Assembly: GCA_018660305.1 (NCBI GenBank)
Contig: JABJKO010000012.1
Coordinates: 1-15,186 of the forward strand
DNA length: 15,186 bases
Direction: 5' to 3'
Source: Rhodospirillaceae bacterium
GTDB lineage: Bacteria > Pseudomonadota > Alphaproteobacteria > MPNO01 > UBA2964
In this document: positions 1 through 7,366 of the stretch, one piece after another
Position numbering within the stretch: position 1 is the stretch's first letter
How the letters are laid out: each line of letters begins with the position of its first letter
Program-made: the position numbers and the translations under genes
Notes under the pieces: generated by a model
Databases searched by the model: none
What the model saw: only the letters and a program-made list of their open reading frames with translations
What the model was told of the DNA's origin: nothing

Positions 1-538
1 CCGCCCCGACATGCGGACTCGATTGCATTACCGTGATGCTGTCGTACGTCATTTAGCTAATTCCTCCTGACAACGATCGAATAAGCTGAATCGCAAGGCC
101 ACCTCACCAAGACAGCCTCAAGCCAATTATTCCGGTTCCCGCGGCGCGCATATCTCCATAGTCTCGACCCCGATTCCGCCGCGCTTTTGCCCAGTGTGCT
201 TTTGCCCGGTATGCGACACATCGTATCGGTCCGCCACCGCGATTGGCATCCGGCAAATTACTTATGTCCATAGCCTAACTAATTTCTTGCTGCAGCCCCT
301 AGTGCCAAAAGCGCGCCGGGACAGTATGTCGCGACAAGAGCCAGTCCCCACCCCCAACCCCGAACCGCGGTTTGTTTTGTAGGATATCCGAGATGGGTCA
401 GATCCTGATCAAACCCAACATTTAGCACCACGTCGGTTCCTGAGGGAAAAGCGGACATCCATATCGGAATAGAGTGCCGCCGCGCTGGGCGAAGCCGGAC
501 CCTGCGCCCGAGGTCAGGTCCAGCGATTAAGAGGAAAA
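1..538. other. Intergenic stretch without a convincing gene
   Basis: No reading frame here looks like a real protein. The plus-strand frame at 194-382 and the minus-strand frame at 279-635 have no domain I recognise, and the latter runs straight through the tRNA. The base composition is less GC-biased than in the adjoining hem genes. At about 430-470 the minus strand reads ATGTCCGCTTTT, which faintly recalls the dispersed repeat pair described at 8361 and 12094, but the match is too weak to call. I see no promoter or terminator that I can defend. Confidence 0.5.
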
Positions 539-614
539 TGGTGCCGCCTGCGTGACTCGAACACGCGACCCCCGCATTACGAATGCGATGCTCTACCAAC
601 TGAGCTAAGGCGGC
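539..614 (-). tRNA. tRNA-Thr (anticodon CGT)
   Basis: Read on the minus strand, this folds into a full cloverleaf of 76 nt including an encoded CCA. The acceptor strands are GCCGCCT and AGGCGGC. The D stem is GCTC/GAGC, the anticodon stem is TCGCA/TGCGG, and the loop TTCGTAA gives anticodon CGT, which decodes ACG (Thr). The T arm is GCGTG-TTCGAGT-CACGC, the discriminator base is A, and CCA follows. It lies 62 bases beyond the stop of hemY on the same strand, so read-through from the hem operon is possible, but tRNAs usually have their own promoter. Confidence 0.96.
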
Positions 615-676
615 ACGGACCAGATAGTCTGACACGCTCTGGTTACCGGCTACTTACTCCGGCTGCGGTCCCGCCG

Positions 677-2161
677 TCAACGCTGTGCTGAGGTGGGGGC
701 GTCGTCCGCCCGTTTGTCGTCCGGCTTGTCGTCCGGCGCGTCACTGCCCTTGATATCGGGGGGTGGCGGCAAAATGGCGTCGAGGGGCACCATATCGCTC
801 GGGGCGTCGGTCGCCACCGTTGGCGGCGGCAGGAAGCTGGCCGGCGCCTGGCTGTAATCCTCGAGGATGAGGGCGCGCTCCGGGATGCGCCACTGGAGCG
901 TGCCCAGCGCGTCGCAGCGGGCGCAGGTCGGGGTCCAGTCCCGCGATGCGGCACCGCAGCCGCCGCAGATCCAGGTGGGGTCGGGCGCCGACAGGGTGGC
1001 GCGCAGCAGCCAGGACCGGGCGCTGTCCATATTGCCGTGTTCGCCCTCCTCAAGCTGGGCCATGAGCTTGCAGACCCGCGCCGGCGGTGTCTCGCCGCCG
1101 GCCTTTTCCAGATGGGCCCGGGCGGCGCCCCAGATCTTTGCCGCCATCAGGGCCTCGGCCAGCGCCATATGGCTTTCCGGGTGATCGGCGTTTAGCGCAG
1201 CCAGCTTTTCCAGCCGCTTGACCCGTTTGAGCGGATCGGCGCTGTCATCGAGCGCGCCGTAAAGGGTGGCCAGCGCGCCATGGGGCGTCTTTGCCCAGCC
1301 CTCTTCGATGATTTTGGTGGCCTGGCGCTTCTTGCCGCTGGCCGCCGACAGAGCGGCAAAGCGCAGCGTGGCGGGCAGGAAATCCGGCTTCTGGGCATGG
1401 GCCTTGCGGGCGAACGAGAGCGCCTCGTCCGCGTCCTTTGCGTCGTCGGCCACCTGGCTGCAGGCGAGCAGCAGCACCGCCTTGTCGTGGCCGGCCTTGT
1501 CGGCATCGATGGCCTTGCGGCGCACCGCCTCATCGAGGGTATTGAGCGCCTCGCGCCAATGGTGCCCCTCGATCTGCAATTCGAGCAGTGTGGTCAGCAC
1601 CCAGGGCGTCTTGGGGCGCAGCGCCCGGGCGCGGTGGGCCAGGGTCAGCGCCTCGCCGTGATGGCCGTCGCGCTGCGCCTGCATGAGCAGCCCGCGCAGC
1701 CCGAGGAAGGCGGTCTCCTCGCGCTCCAGCATGGCGGTGAAGTAGCGTTTCGCGGCTTCGTCGTCGCCGTCGAGCTGGGCCGCCTGGGCCGACAGCAGCA
1801 TGGTCAGCGGCGGCTCCTTCAACAGGCTGTCCGCCTTGCGGGCCTGACGTGACGCTTCACCGGCATCGCCCGCCGCCACCGCCACCATCCCCTGGGTCAG
1901 CGCCCGGTAGCCCTTTTCCCGATTGCGCCGGGTGAAATAGGCGCGGGTTCCCCTGGGCGCCCCCCGCAGACCCCGCCACATCCGATAGAGCAGCGCCGCG
2001 ATCACCGCGAACAGGAGAAGGCAAAGGGCAAAGATCGGCAGCGGCACGTCGATTTGCAGACTGCCGGCGGAGAGTTGAACATCGCCGGGATATTCCGCCA
2101 GCCAGAGCGACCCGGCGACAACCAGGGTCGCGAGGGCCACAAATAGAAGAGTTTTGATCAT
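677..2161 (-). CDS. hemY: HemY-like TPR membrane protein of the heme cluster
   Basis: A 494-residue inner-membrane protein of the HemY family, which accompanies heme-synthesis genes in Proteobacteria and is thought to scaffold or regulate late tetrapyrrole steps; it is not protoporphyrinogen oxidase despite the shared name. Two hydrophobic helices are visible at about residues 1-20 and 40-62, followed by the family signature RNREKGYRALTQG and alpha-helical TPR-like repeats to about residue 390. Near the C terminus a zinc-ribbon-like knuckle (C399-x2-C402, then C413-x2-C416) ends in LQWRIPE, a layout I associate with alphaproteobacterial HemY. The last 60 or so residues are Pro/Asp-rich and probably disordered. 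The ATG overlaps the stop of the upstream mic60-like gene by four bases (ATGA), which indicates translational coupling. It is the last gene of the hemC-hemD-mic60-hemY unit. Confidence 0.93.
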   Translation of the reverse strand: MIKTLLFVALATLVVAGSLWLAEYPGDVQLSAGSLQIDVPLPIFALCLLLFAVIAALLYRMWRGLRGAPRGTRAYFTRRNREKGYRALTQGMVAVAAGDAGEASRQARKADSLLKEPPLTMLLSAQAAQLDGDDEAAKRYFTAMLEREETAFLGLRGLLMQAQRDGHHGEALTLAHRARALRPKTPWVLTTLLELQIEGHHWREALNTLDEAVRRKAIDADKAGHDKAVLLLACSQVADDAKDADEALSFARKAHAQKPDFLPATLRFAALSAASGKKRQATKIIEEGWAKTPHGALATLYGALDDSADPLKRVKRLEKLAALNADHPESHMALAEALMAAKIWGAARAHLEKAGGETPPARVCKLMAQLEEGEHGNMDSARSWLLRATLSAPDPTWICGGCGAASRDWTPTCARCDALGTLQWRIPERALILEDYSQAPASFLPPPTVATDAPSDMVPLDAILPPPPDIKGSDAPDDKPDDKRADDAPTSAQR

Positions 2162-3513
2162 CCGCCGGGCGTGCCTTTATCGCTGGTCTGGCGCAGGGCC
2201 TCCGCGAACAGGGACCGGATGGCGGCATCGACGGCGATGCGGGCGCGGGCATGGCGCAGCCACGGCGCGGCGATGTCGGTGGCGGTTCCCGTGAGCCCCT
2301 CAAGGACCTTTACCGCCCCGGCAAGGTCGCCGGCGGCCAGACGCAGCTCGGCCCGGGCCACGCGGCCGTTTTCGTCGTCGCGCTTGGCGGCGTCGCCGCC
2401 GGTGCGGCGAATATTGACCATTCGGGCGAGGCCGCGCAGGGTCTTGTCCACCCATCCTTCGCCCTTGGGCACAAAGGCCTCGTGGGCGATGCTGCCGGCA
2501 ATGCGGTCGAAATCAAGCCGCAGTTCGGTGAGATCGGCCACGCCCTTTTCCGCATGGCGTTTGAGCAGCCCGATGGAGTCCTGGAACCCGGTCTCCTTAC
2601 CGGCCAGCGCCGATACCGCGGTAAGCGCGGAATCGAAGCGGGCCGGACCACGGGCGGCTTCGCGCAATTGTCCCACCGCCAGTACCAGGGCGTTGCCATG
2701 GGAACTACCCGGCATGATGACCGGGCGTTTCTCAATGGCGCCGAGCCGCCGGTCGAGGGCGGCGACCACATTTCGCAGCGCCACATTGTCTTTTTCCAGG
2801 GCGGACATGCGCAACGTGGCCTGAGAGCGCAGGGCGTCCAGCGCCTTCGCGCCGCCGCCCGCATTGCCGCCCGCATTGCCAGTTGTCGGGCCGGATGGCC
2901 GGGCGGCGAGATCGATGAGCCGGGCCTCGGTGTCCGACAGCCGTTTTTCCAGGGCGGAGAGCGCGTCGGACCGGCTGGCGCCGGCCAGTCCGTGACGCAG
3001 GACCACCATTTCCTCCTCCAGCACTTTTATGCGCCGGGCGCTTTTGGCGACGGCCTCGTCGGCGGCGAGAAACCGCGCCGGGTCATAGCGCGGCCGCGCC
3101 TCCAGATCGGATTTGATGGCGACGATACTGGTATCCAGAGTGGCGATCTTATCGGAGAAAGACCGCAGGCTTTCATCAAGCCCTTCGCGGCGTCCGGCTT
3201 CCATCACCGGTGCCAGAGAGGTCTGCAGCCAGCCCGGCATGGCCGATCCCCAGAGCGGCCAGGAGATATAGGACCCCGCCAGAACAACCAGAAGCACAAG
3301 CACGCCCACCGCCATGCGAGCCGCGCTTCGACCCACATTTCGGGGCTTTTTCGGGGCGGCTTGTTTCGGTGTTTCGGATTTTGGCGCCGCGGCGGCGGTG
3401 GCGCGCGACGCCGGTTTGTCGGCGGCGGCACTTCCCTTGCTGTCGTTGCTGCCCTTCTCCACAGCCTTTTCCAGGGTCGAGGGGGAGGGCTTCTTGTCGT
3501 CTTTGTCGGTCAC
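2158..3513 (-). CDS. Alphaproteobacterial mitofilin/Mic60 homologue
   Basis: A 451-residue membrane-anchored coiled-coil protein. A Lys/Ala/Pro-rich N-terminal tail of about 65 residues precedes one transmembrane helix (about 67-87, GVLVLLVVLAGSYISW). Long heptad-like helices follow (about 105-270), then a helical C-terminal region (about 275-450) in the position of the mitofilin signature domain. A short Gly/Asn-rich linker sits near residue 212. The position between hemD and hemY is the known location of alphaproteobacterial Mic60, the bacterial relative of the mitochondrial MICOS subunit that shapes cristae; in bacteria it is linked to intracytoplasmic membranes and envelope contact sites. 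The start is GTG at 3513, overlapping the hemD stop by four bases (GTGA). Identity rests on architecture plus context, because the family diverges fast in sequence. Confidence 0.85.
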   Translation of the reverse strand: MTDKDDKKPSPSTLEKAVEKGSNDSKGSAAADKPASRATAAAAPKSETPKQAAPKKPRNVGRSAARMAVGVLVLLVVLAGSYISWPLWGSAMPGWLQTSLAPVMEAGRREGLDESLRSFSDKIATLDTSIVAIKSDLEARPRYDPARFLAADEAVAKSARRIKVLEEEMVVLRHGLAGASRSDALSALEKRLSDTEARLIDLAARPSGPTTGNAGGNAGGGAKALDALRSQATLRMSALEKDNVALRNVVAALDRRLGAIEKRPVIMPGSSHGNALVLAVGQLREAARGPARFDSALTAVSALAGKETGFQDSIGLLKRHAEKGVADLTELRLDFDRIAGSIAHEAFVPKGEGWVDKTLRGLARMVNIRRTGGDAAKRDDENGRVARAELRLAAGDLAGAVKVLEGLTGTATDIAAPWLRHARARIAVDAAIRSLFAEALRQTSDKGTPGG

Positions 3514-4241
3514 GATTGCTCGGTATCCTTGGTCAGCTTCAGCACGTCATATGCCTGAATCATGGCAGTCTGGTCCGGCGTTGCAGCAATGCGCACGTCG
3601 GCCCAGGGGAGCGGCGCCGCTTCGTCGGCCACCGCCCTGGACAGACAGATCGCGGTTATCCGTGCGCAACGATCCTGGAGGCCAGCCTCATGGATCAAAC
3701 TTACAAAGGTTCTCGCCGTTCGGGGAGAGAAAAACAGGATAGTGTCGCATTTTTCCGCCGCCATGTAATCGCGCCCCGCTGCTGAAAGGCCGGTTGCGGT
3801 CACCGCCTTGTACAGAATAGCGGATGTGACGGTGAAACCCTTTGCTTCCAGTGTGGCTGAAAGATCGCCGGTACCGTCTTCACCGCGCACGTGAAGCAGG
3901 GTGCCGGCCGCCGGATCGAGCCGCGAGGCCACCAAAGCGGCCAGCGTCCGTGCGTCGCCTTGCGCGCTTTCCACGGAGACAAAACCGGCTTCTTCCGCGC
4001 GGCGCGCCGTCGCATCGCCGACGGCATAGAGCGGCATATGGCGCTGGCCGGTCGCCTCGGCCAGACAGCGTACGCCGTTGGCGCTGGTCACGAGAATGGC
4101 CTGGAGTCCGTCCAGCGACAGGGAGGCGCCGGTGGCGACGATCTCCAGCATGGGTTCCACATGGACGTTATCGCCGCCGGCCCGCAACTGCGTGGCCAGC
4201 TTTTCGCTGTCGGACCGGGGCCGGGTGAGCATGACATGCAT
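3510..4241 (-). CDS. hemD: Uroporphyrinogen-III synthase
   Basis: HemD cyclises hydroxymethylbilane, made by the neighbouring HemC, to uroporphyrinogen III with inversion of ring D, in the cytoplasm. The predicted protein is 243 residues, normal for the family. It opens with VMLTRPRSDSEKLATQL, the typical strand-turn of domain 1. It contains the hinge-like stretch LYAVGDATARRAEEAG and the second-domain motif ILFFSPRTARTFVSL followed by ITAICLSRAVADEA. The frame is open further upstream to 4466, but that part lies inside hemC and is not HemD-like. I therefore start at ATG 4241, 23 bases past the hemC stop; a GTG two codons upstream, with GGGGA before it, is an alternative. The 3' end overlaps the mic60-like start. 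HemD is poorly conserved, so the fold pattern and context carry the call. Confidence 0.92.
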   Translation of the reverse strand: MHVMLTRPRSDSEKLATQLRAGGDNVHVEPMLEIVATGASLSLDGLQAILVTSANGVRCLAEATGQRHMPLYAVGDATARRAEEAGFVSVESAQGDARTLAALVASRLDPAAGTLLHVRGEDGTGDLSATLEAKGFTVTSAILYKAVTATGLSAAGRDYMAAEKCDTILFFSPRTARTFVSLIHEAGLQDRCARITAICLSRAVADEAAPLPWADVRIAATPDQTAMIQAYDVLKLTKDTEQS

Positions 4242-4264
4242 GGACACAATTTCCCCGGCGACCG

Positions 4265-5197
4265 TCAGGACAGATCGTCGAAAAAGCCCGGGCCCGCCCG
4301 GGATTTCAGGGTCTCCCCCAAATCCCTGCCCAGGCTTTCGGCCTCCGAAACCGGCCCGTCTTCCTGGGCCGCGATGGTCTCGCTGCCGTCCGTCCGCACG
4401 ATGAGGCCGCGCAGGGACAAATTGCCGCCGGTCAGGGTGGCGAGACCGCCAATGGGAGTCCGGCATGATCCGTCCAGCGCGGCGAGAAACGCCCGTTCCG
4501 CCGCCACCCGGTGCCCGGTCTCTTCATGGTGGATGGCGCGCAGCAGCTCCTGTGTCGCCTCATCGTCTTCCCGGCACTCGATCCCGATGGCGCCCTGGCA
4601 GATCGCGGGGAGCATATGGTCGATATCGATGGCGCAGCGGGCACGGTCCATCAGGCCGAGCCGCTTCAGCCCGGCGGCGGCCAGGATGGTGGCATCCAGT
4701 TCGCCGTCTTCGACCTTGCGTAGACGGGTTTCCACATTGCCGCGCAGGGTCGTGATCCGAAGATCCGGCCGGGCGCTCAGCAGGATCGCCCGCCGCCGCA
4801 GCGACGCGGTGCCCACAGTGGCGCCCTGTGGCAACAGATCCAGCGAGCCTGCGCTATGGGCGATCAGCGCGTCGCGGGGATCTTCGCGCGGCAGATAGGC
4901 GGCCATGATCAGCCCGTCCGGCAGCTCCGTCGGCATGTCCTTCATGGAATGCACGGCGATCTGAGCCTCGCCCGCCAGCAGCGCTTCCTCGATTTCCTTG
5001 GTGAATAGCCCCTTGCCGCCAAGCTCGGTCAGCGGCCCAGATTGCTGCCGGTCGCCGGTGGTCCGGTAGGTCTGTATTTCGATGGCGCCGTCGGCGGCCA
5101 GCGCCGGATGGGACGCGGCCAGCCGGTCCCGTGTCTCATGGGCCTGGGCCAGCGCCAGCGGGCTGCCGCGGGTGGCGATGCGAACGGGCGTGTCCAT
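4265..5197 (-). CDS. hemC: Hydroxymethylbilane synthase (porphobilinogen deaminase)
   Basis: HemC polymerises four porphobilinogens into hydroxymethylbilane on a covalent dipyrromethane cofactor. The 310-residue protein has all hallmarks: RIATRGSPLALAQA at the N terminus, GGKGLFTKEIEEALL (about 60-74), the HSMKDMPTELP motif with the catalytic Asp at about residue 87, GTASLRRRAIL, LRGNVETRLRKV, and the cofactor-attachment cysteine C245 in LDGSCRTPIGGLA. An in-frame TTG lies two codons upstream, but ATG 5197 gives the standard N terminus. It is the first gene of the minus-strand hem cluster and is transcribed divergently from tsaD across a 92-base gap. No residue expected in the active site is missing. 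Confidence 0.98.
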   Translation of the reverse strand: MDTPVRIATRGSPLALAQAHETRDRLAASHPALAADGAIEIQTYRTTGDRQQSGPLTELGGKGLFTKEIEEALLAGEAQIAVHSMKDMPTELPDGLIMAAYLPREDPRDALIAHSAGSLDLLPQGATVGTASLRRRAILLSARPDLRITTLRGNVETRLRKVEDGELDATILAAAGLKRLGLMDRARCAIDIDHMLPAICQGAIGIECREDDEATQELLRAIHHEETGHRVAAERAFLAALDGSCRTPIGGLATLTGGNLSLRGLIVRTDGSETIAAQEDGPVSEAESLGRDLGETLKSRAGPGFFDDLS

Positions 5198-5289
5198 GGC
5201 CAAGCTTTACCGCGCGGCGCTGATTTGCGAAAGGGGCTTACTCCAAGGTTATTTCCACCGGTTCCCGAAAGGGCTATGACTGGCCGATC
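5198..5289. promoter_or_regulatory. Divergent hemC/tsaD intergenic region
   Basis: Both the hem operon (leftward) and tsaD (rightward) must start from this 92-base gap or from very close to it. I looked for sigma-70-like boxes and found only poor candidates, for example TTGCGA and GTTATT 17 bases apart reading towards tsaD. The assignment rests on gene orientation and not on a recognised promoter. No strong Shine-Dalgarno sequence precedes tsaD. Confidence 0.4.
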
Positions 5290-6348
5290 ATGATGATCCT
5301 TGGCATAGAATCCAGCTGCGACGAAACCGCCGCCGCCGTGGTGACCGATGAGCGGGAGATTCTTTCCGACGTGGTCCGGGCGCAGCTCGAGGAACATGCG
5401 CCCTATGGCGGCATCGTCCCCGAGATCGCCGCCCGCGCCCATGTGGAAGTCCTCGATGCGGTCATTGCCGAGGCCATGGGTCAGGCGGGCATTGGTTTTG
5501 CCGAACTGGATGGTGTCGCCGCCACCGGCGGGCCGGGTCTGATCGGCGGGGTGATCGTCGGAATCATGACCGGCAAGGCCATCGCCGCCGCCCGCGATCT
5601 GCCGTTTCTGGCGGTCAATCATCTTGAAGGCCACGCGCTGACCGCGCGGCTGACCGATGACGTCGCGTTTCCCTATCTGCTGCTGCTGGTGTCGGGCGGC
5701 CATACCCAGATTCTGGCCGTCGAAGGGGTCGGGCAGTACAAACGCTTTGGGACCACCATCGACGATGCGGTGGGCGAGGCCTTTGACAAGACAGCCAAGA
5801 TGCTGGGGCTGGGCTATCCGGGAGGTCCGGCCATCGAGGCGGCGGCAAAGGATGGCGATGCCAGCCGGTTCGCCCTGCCACGGCCCATGAAAGGCCGCGC
5901 CGGGTCGGATTTTTCCTTTTCCGGGCTCAAAACGGCCGTACGCCACACCATCGAAAAACTGCCGCCGGGCCCGGTGACCCATAGCGATGCGGCCCATATC
6001 TGCGCGTCCTTTCAGGCGGCGGTGGGCGATGTGATCGCCGACCGGGTCGGCCACGCCATCGAGGCCTTCCGCGACTCCTATCCCACCGGTAACACCCTGG
6101 TGGTCGCCGGCGGCGTCGCCGCCAATAGTCACTTGCGCCAGACCCTGCAGGATTTAACCGCGGCGGAGGGTTTGCGTTTCGTCGCGCCGCCCCTGCGGCT
6201 CTGTACGGACAATGGCGCCATGATCGCCTGGGCCGGCATCGAACGGTTGCAGCTCGGCCTCACCGACGGCATGGATTTCGCCCCCCGCCCCCGCTGGCCC
6301 CTCGACCCCGACGCCCCCAAGGCGGCGTTTGCCGGGGCGAAGGCTTAA
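5290..6348 (+). CDS. tsaD: tRNA N6-adenosine threonylcarbamoyltransferase TsaD
   Basis: TsaD transfers threonylcarbamoyl from threonylcarbamoyl-AMP to A37 of ANN-decoding tRNAs (t6A), working in the cytoplasm with TsaB and TsaE. The 352-residue protein begins [18 protein letters not shown], the ASKHA phosphate-loop motif. It carries the metal-binding NHLEGH with H111 and H115, the SGGHTQ loop, [21 protein letters not shown], and C-terminal [12 protein letters not shown] with the third metal ligand D307. Length and motifs are normal and the gene looks intact. Its last 46 bases (encoding [15 protein letters not shown] and the stop) recur at 13183-13228, and the last 32 recur at 7241-7272, so its 3' end looks like an integration target. 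The arrangement opposite hemC is common in Alphaproteobacteria. Confidence 0.98.
   Translation: MMILGIESSCDETAAAVVTDEREILSDVVRAQLEEHAPYGGIVPEIAARAHVEVLDAVIAEAMGQAGIGFAELDGVAATGGPGLIGGVIVGIMTGKAIAAARDLPFLAVNHLEGHALTARLTDDVAFPYLLLLVSGGHTQILAVEGVGQYKRFGTTIDDAVGEAFDKTAKMLGLGYPGGPAIEAAAKDGDASRFALPRPMKGRAGSDFSFSGLKTAVRHTIEKLPPGPVTHSDAAHICASFQAAVGDVIADRVGHAIEAFRDSYPTGNTLVVAGGVAANSHLRQTLQDLTAAEGLRFVAPPLRLCTDNGAMIAWAGIERLQLGLTDGMDFAPRPRWPLDPDAPKAAFAGAKA
6303..6348 (+). repeat. tsaD 3'-end repeat, copy 1 (resident gene end)
   Basis: These 46 bases, which end with the TAA of tsaD, match 13183-13228 at 43 of 46 positions. The terminal 32 bases (6317-6348) match 7241-7272 at 31 of 32. The core contains a small inverted repeat, CGGC-GTTT-GCCG, inside a larger CGCCCC...GGGGCG pair. 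I read this as a possible attachment core at the 3' end of tsaD, which is an inference. Confidence 0.85.
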
Positions 6349-6357
6349 GTGATTTTG

Positions 6358-6377
6358 CCCCGAGTTTAGTGGACACC
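6358..6377 (-). mobile_element. Possible insertion-sequence terminus remnant
   Basis: On the minus strand this reads GGTGTCCACTAAACTCGGGG, which resembles from memory the terminal sequence of some IS3-family elements (GTGTCCACTAAAC followed by a G run). There is no transposase fragment beside it and no second end that I can identify. A GACACC/GGTGTC pair at 6372-6377 and 6405-6410 spans the spacer. Treat as a weak candidate. Confidence 0.2.
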
Positions 6378-6409
6378 TAAAGAATAGGCCCAAAGAGCGC
6401 CAGGAGGTG

Positions 6410-7144
6410 TCAGATGCCCCGGCTGCTGCATCCTCCGGTGCCAACACCACCGTCGTCACCGTCGCGCCAGGGTTTGATTTTCCATTTGTTGTCGGTCCTC
6501 TCACGATAAACGCCAAGCGCCACCGTGACAAAACCGACCGCCAGGGCAATGTTGTATTCGCCTTCCCACAGTGCAAATAGCGTCGCAATGACCAGGGCTA
6601 TCTGGAGGGCCCATAACAGCCCCCTGGGCGGTCTGCGAACGATAATGAAATCAGCGGTGTTAACCCGGCGCATTGCCGAACTGTTGCCGAATTGCGTCTC
6701 TGGACTTGGCCAGATATCGGCCGGTGGCCGCTCCCCGGACAGGCCTTCATAGACTTTTAGCGTATCCATGTATAAATCGCGATGATGCTCAAATTCTTCG
6801 GCGTCTCCATTACTTGCCGGGCTGTGATGAAGATCAGTGCCTAACACCTCAGCACAGAACGCGTCCCGATATTCCCGTGTAAATCTAAGATGCAGATGCC
6901 ACACCTGGTCGATCTGATCGGATGGCACCACAGCGTGCCCCGCCCTGACGGACAGGTAGCAGAAGCGTTTGTATTCTTCGATGACCCGCCCGGTATAATT
7001 GGATGTCCAGCCATTTTCAGTCGCCAGACGACTTGAGAAGAGATAGGCCCCACCCAGCTTGTCGAAATCGTAAGCCTCGATCCGATGCCACAGCGGATCA
7101 TGTGACGGGTCCACGGGCGGTTTCGGAAATTCAATCGCAGCCAT
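6410..7144 (-). CDS. DUF1399/TIGR04222-like membrane protein
   Basis: A 244-residue protein whose function I cannot name. The soluble N-terminal part (about 1-155) has LWHRIEAYDF, RLATENGWTSNYTGRVIEEY, then SDQIDQVWHLHLRFTREY and a Cys, followed by LGTDLHHSPAS. The D-x2-WH-x-H pattern is that of the glycine-rich-domain-protein (DUF1399) family and of bacterial TIGR04222-type membrane proteins. Two hydrophobic stretches (about 175-192 and 197-213) suggest a membrane hairpin. The tail GDDGGVGTGGCSSRGI is a short version of the Gly/Cys-rich ending common in these proteins. AGGA precedes ATG 7144. It is flanked on both sides by tsaD-tail copies (ending at 6348 and starting at 7241), so it appears to be accessory cargo. 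The family match is from memory of motifs. Confidence 0.75.
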   Translation of the reverse strand: MAAIEFPKPPVDPSHDPLWHRIEAYDFDKLGGAYLFSSRLATENGWTSNYTGRVIEEYKRFCYLSVRAGHAVVPSDQIDQVWHLHLRFTREYRDAFCAEVLGTDLHHSPASNGDAEEFEHHRDLYMDTLKVYEGLSGERPPADIWPSPETQFGNSSAMRRVNTADFIIVRRPPRGLLWALQIALVIATLFALWEGEYNIALAVGFVTVALGVYRERTDNKWKIKPWRDGDDGGVGTGGCSSRGI

Positions 7145-7155
7145 CCGATTTCATC

Positions 7156-7240
7156 CTAATTTTGACCATCTTGCAGGAAGGCATTGTCGGAGTAAATTGC
7201 CTTGAGGACTGCAAGACTCAAACCGTCTAAATCCGGAATT
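7156..7240 (-). pseudogene. Possible truncated 3' end of an unknown gene
   Basis: Between tsaD-tail copy 2 and the DUF1399-like gene, the minus strand reads LDGLSLAVLKAIYSDNAF, then six more residues and a TAG at 7156. It looks protein-like but has no start of its own, and it begins exactly where the repeat copy ends. It could be the C terminus of a gene cut by a recombination event at the repeat, or chance. I recognise no family. Confidence 0.2.
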
Positions 7241-7272
7241 CCAAGGCGGCGTTTGCCGGGGTGAAGGCTTAA
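7241..7272 (+). repeat. tsaD 3'-end repeat, copy 2
   Basis: The last 32 bases of tsaD including TAA, with a single C-to-T change (6338 versus 7262). The similarity stops abruptly on the left: the preceding bases CCGGAATT are not the tsaD sequence. It is not attached to any gene here and lies 892 bases past copy 1, so it delimits a small unit that carries the DUF1399-like gene. Confidence 0.85.
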
Positions 7273-7273
7273 C

Positions 7274-7316
7274 GGGGGACCCGCCCAGAAGCTCAATTCT
7301 TGCCGCGCCGTCCCCC
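7274..7316. repeat. Inverted repeat just after tsaD-tail copy 2
   Basis: GGGGGAC (7274-7280) pairs perfectly with GTCCCCC (7310-7316), and AGAA/TTCT can pair inside the loop. It sits upstream of the dioxygenase gene and directly against the repeat copy. No clean U-run follows the stem on either strand, so a terminator role is uncertain; a structural or recombination role is also possible. Confidence 0.35.
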
Positions 7317-7366
7317 TTGCTTTAGGCTTTTCCGCATAAATACCGGCCATAGAAAAGGCGCTGCTA

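Noticed and set aside
376..470. Third copy of the dispersed intergenic repeat on the minus strand
   Set aside because: Only ATGTCCGCTT and a GACGTG block agree with the 8361/12094 pair; that is not enough to separate it from chance.
279..635. Minus-strand frame of 118 codons near the tRNA
   Set aside because: It begins inside the tRNA-Thr gene (the ALAQLVEHRIRNAG part is translated tRNA), so it cannot be a real protein.
2251..3558. Long plus-strand open frame antisense to the mic60-like gene
   Set aside because: It is Gly/Arg-rich with no recognisable domain, overlaps a coupled operon gene, and is explained by the absence of stops on the complement of a GC-rich coding sequence.
5029..6132. 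Long minus-strand open frame antisense to tsaD
   Set aside because: tsaD is certain on the plus strand, and this frame has low-complexity composition and also overlaps the start of hemC.
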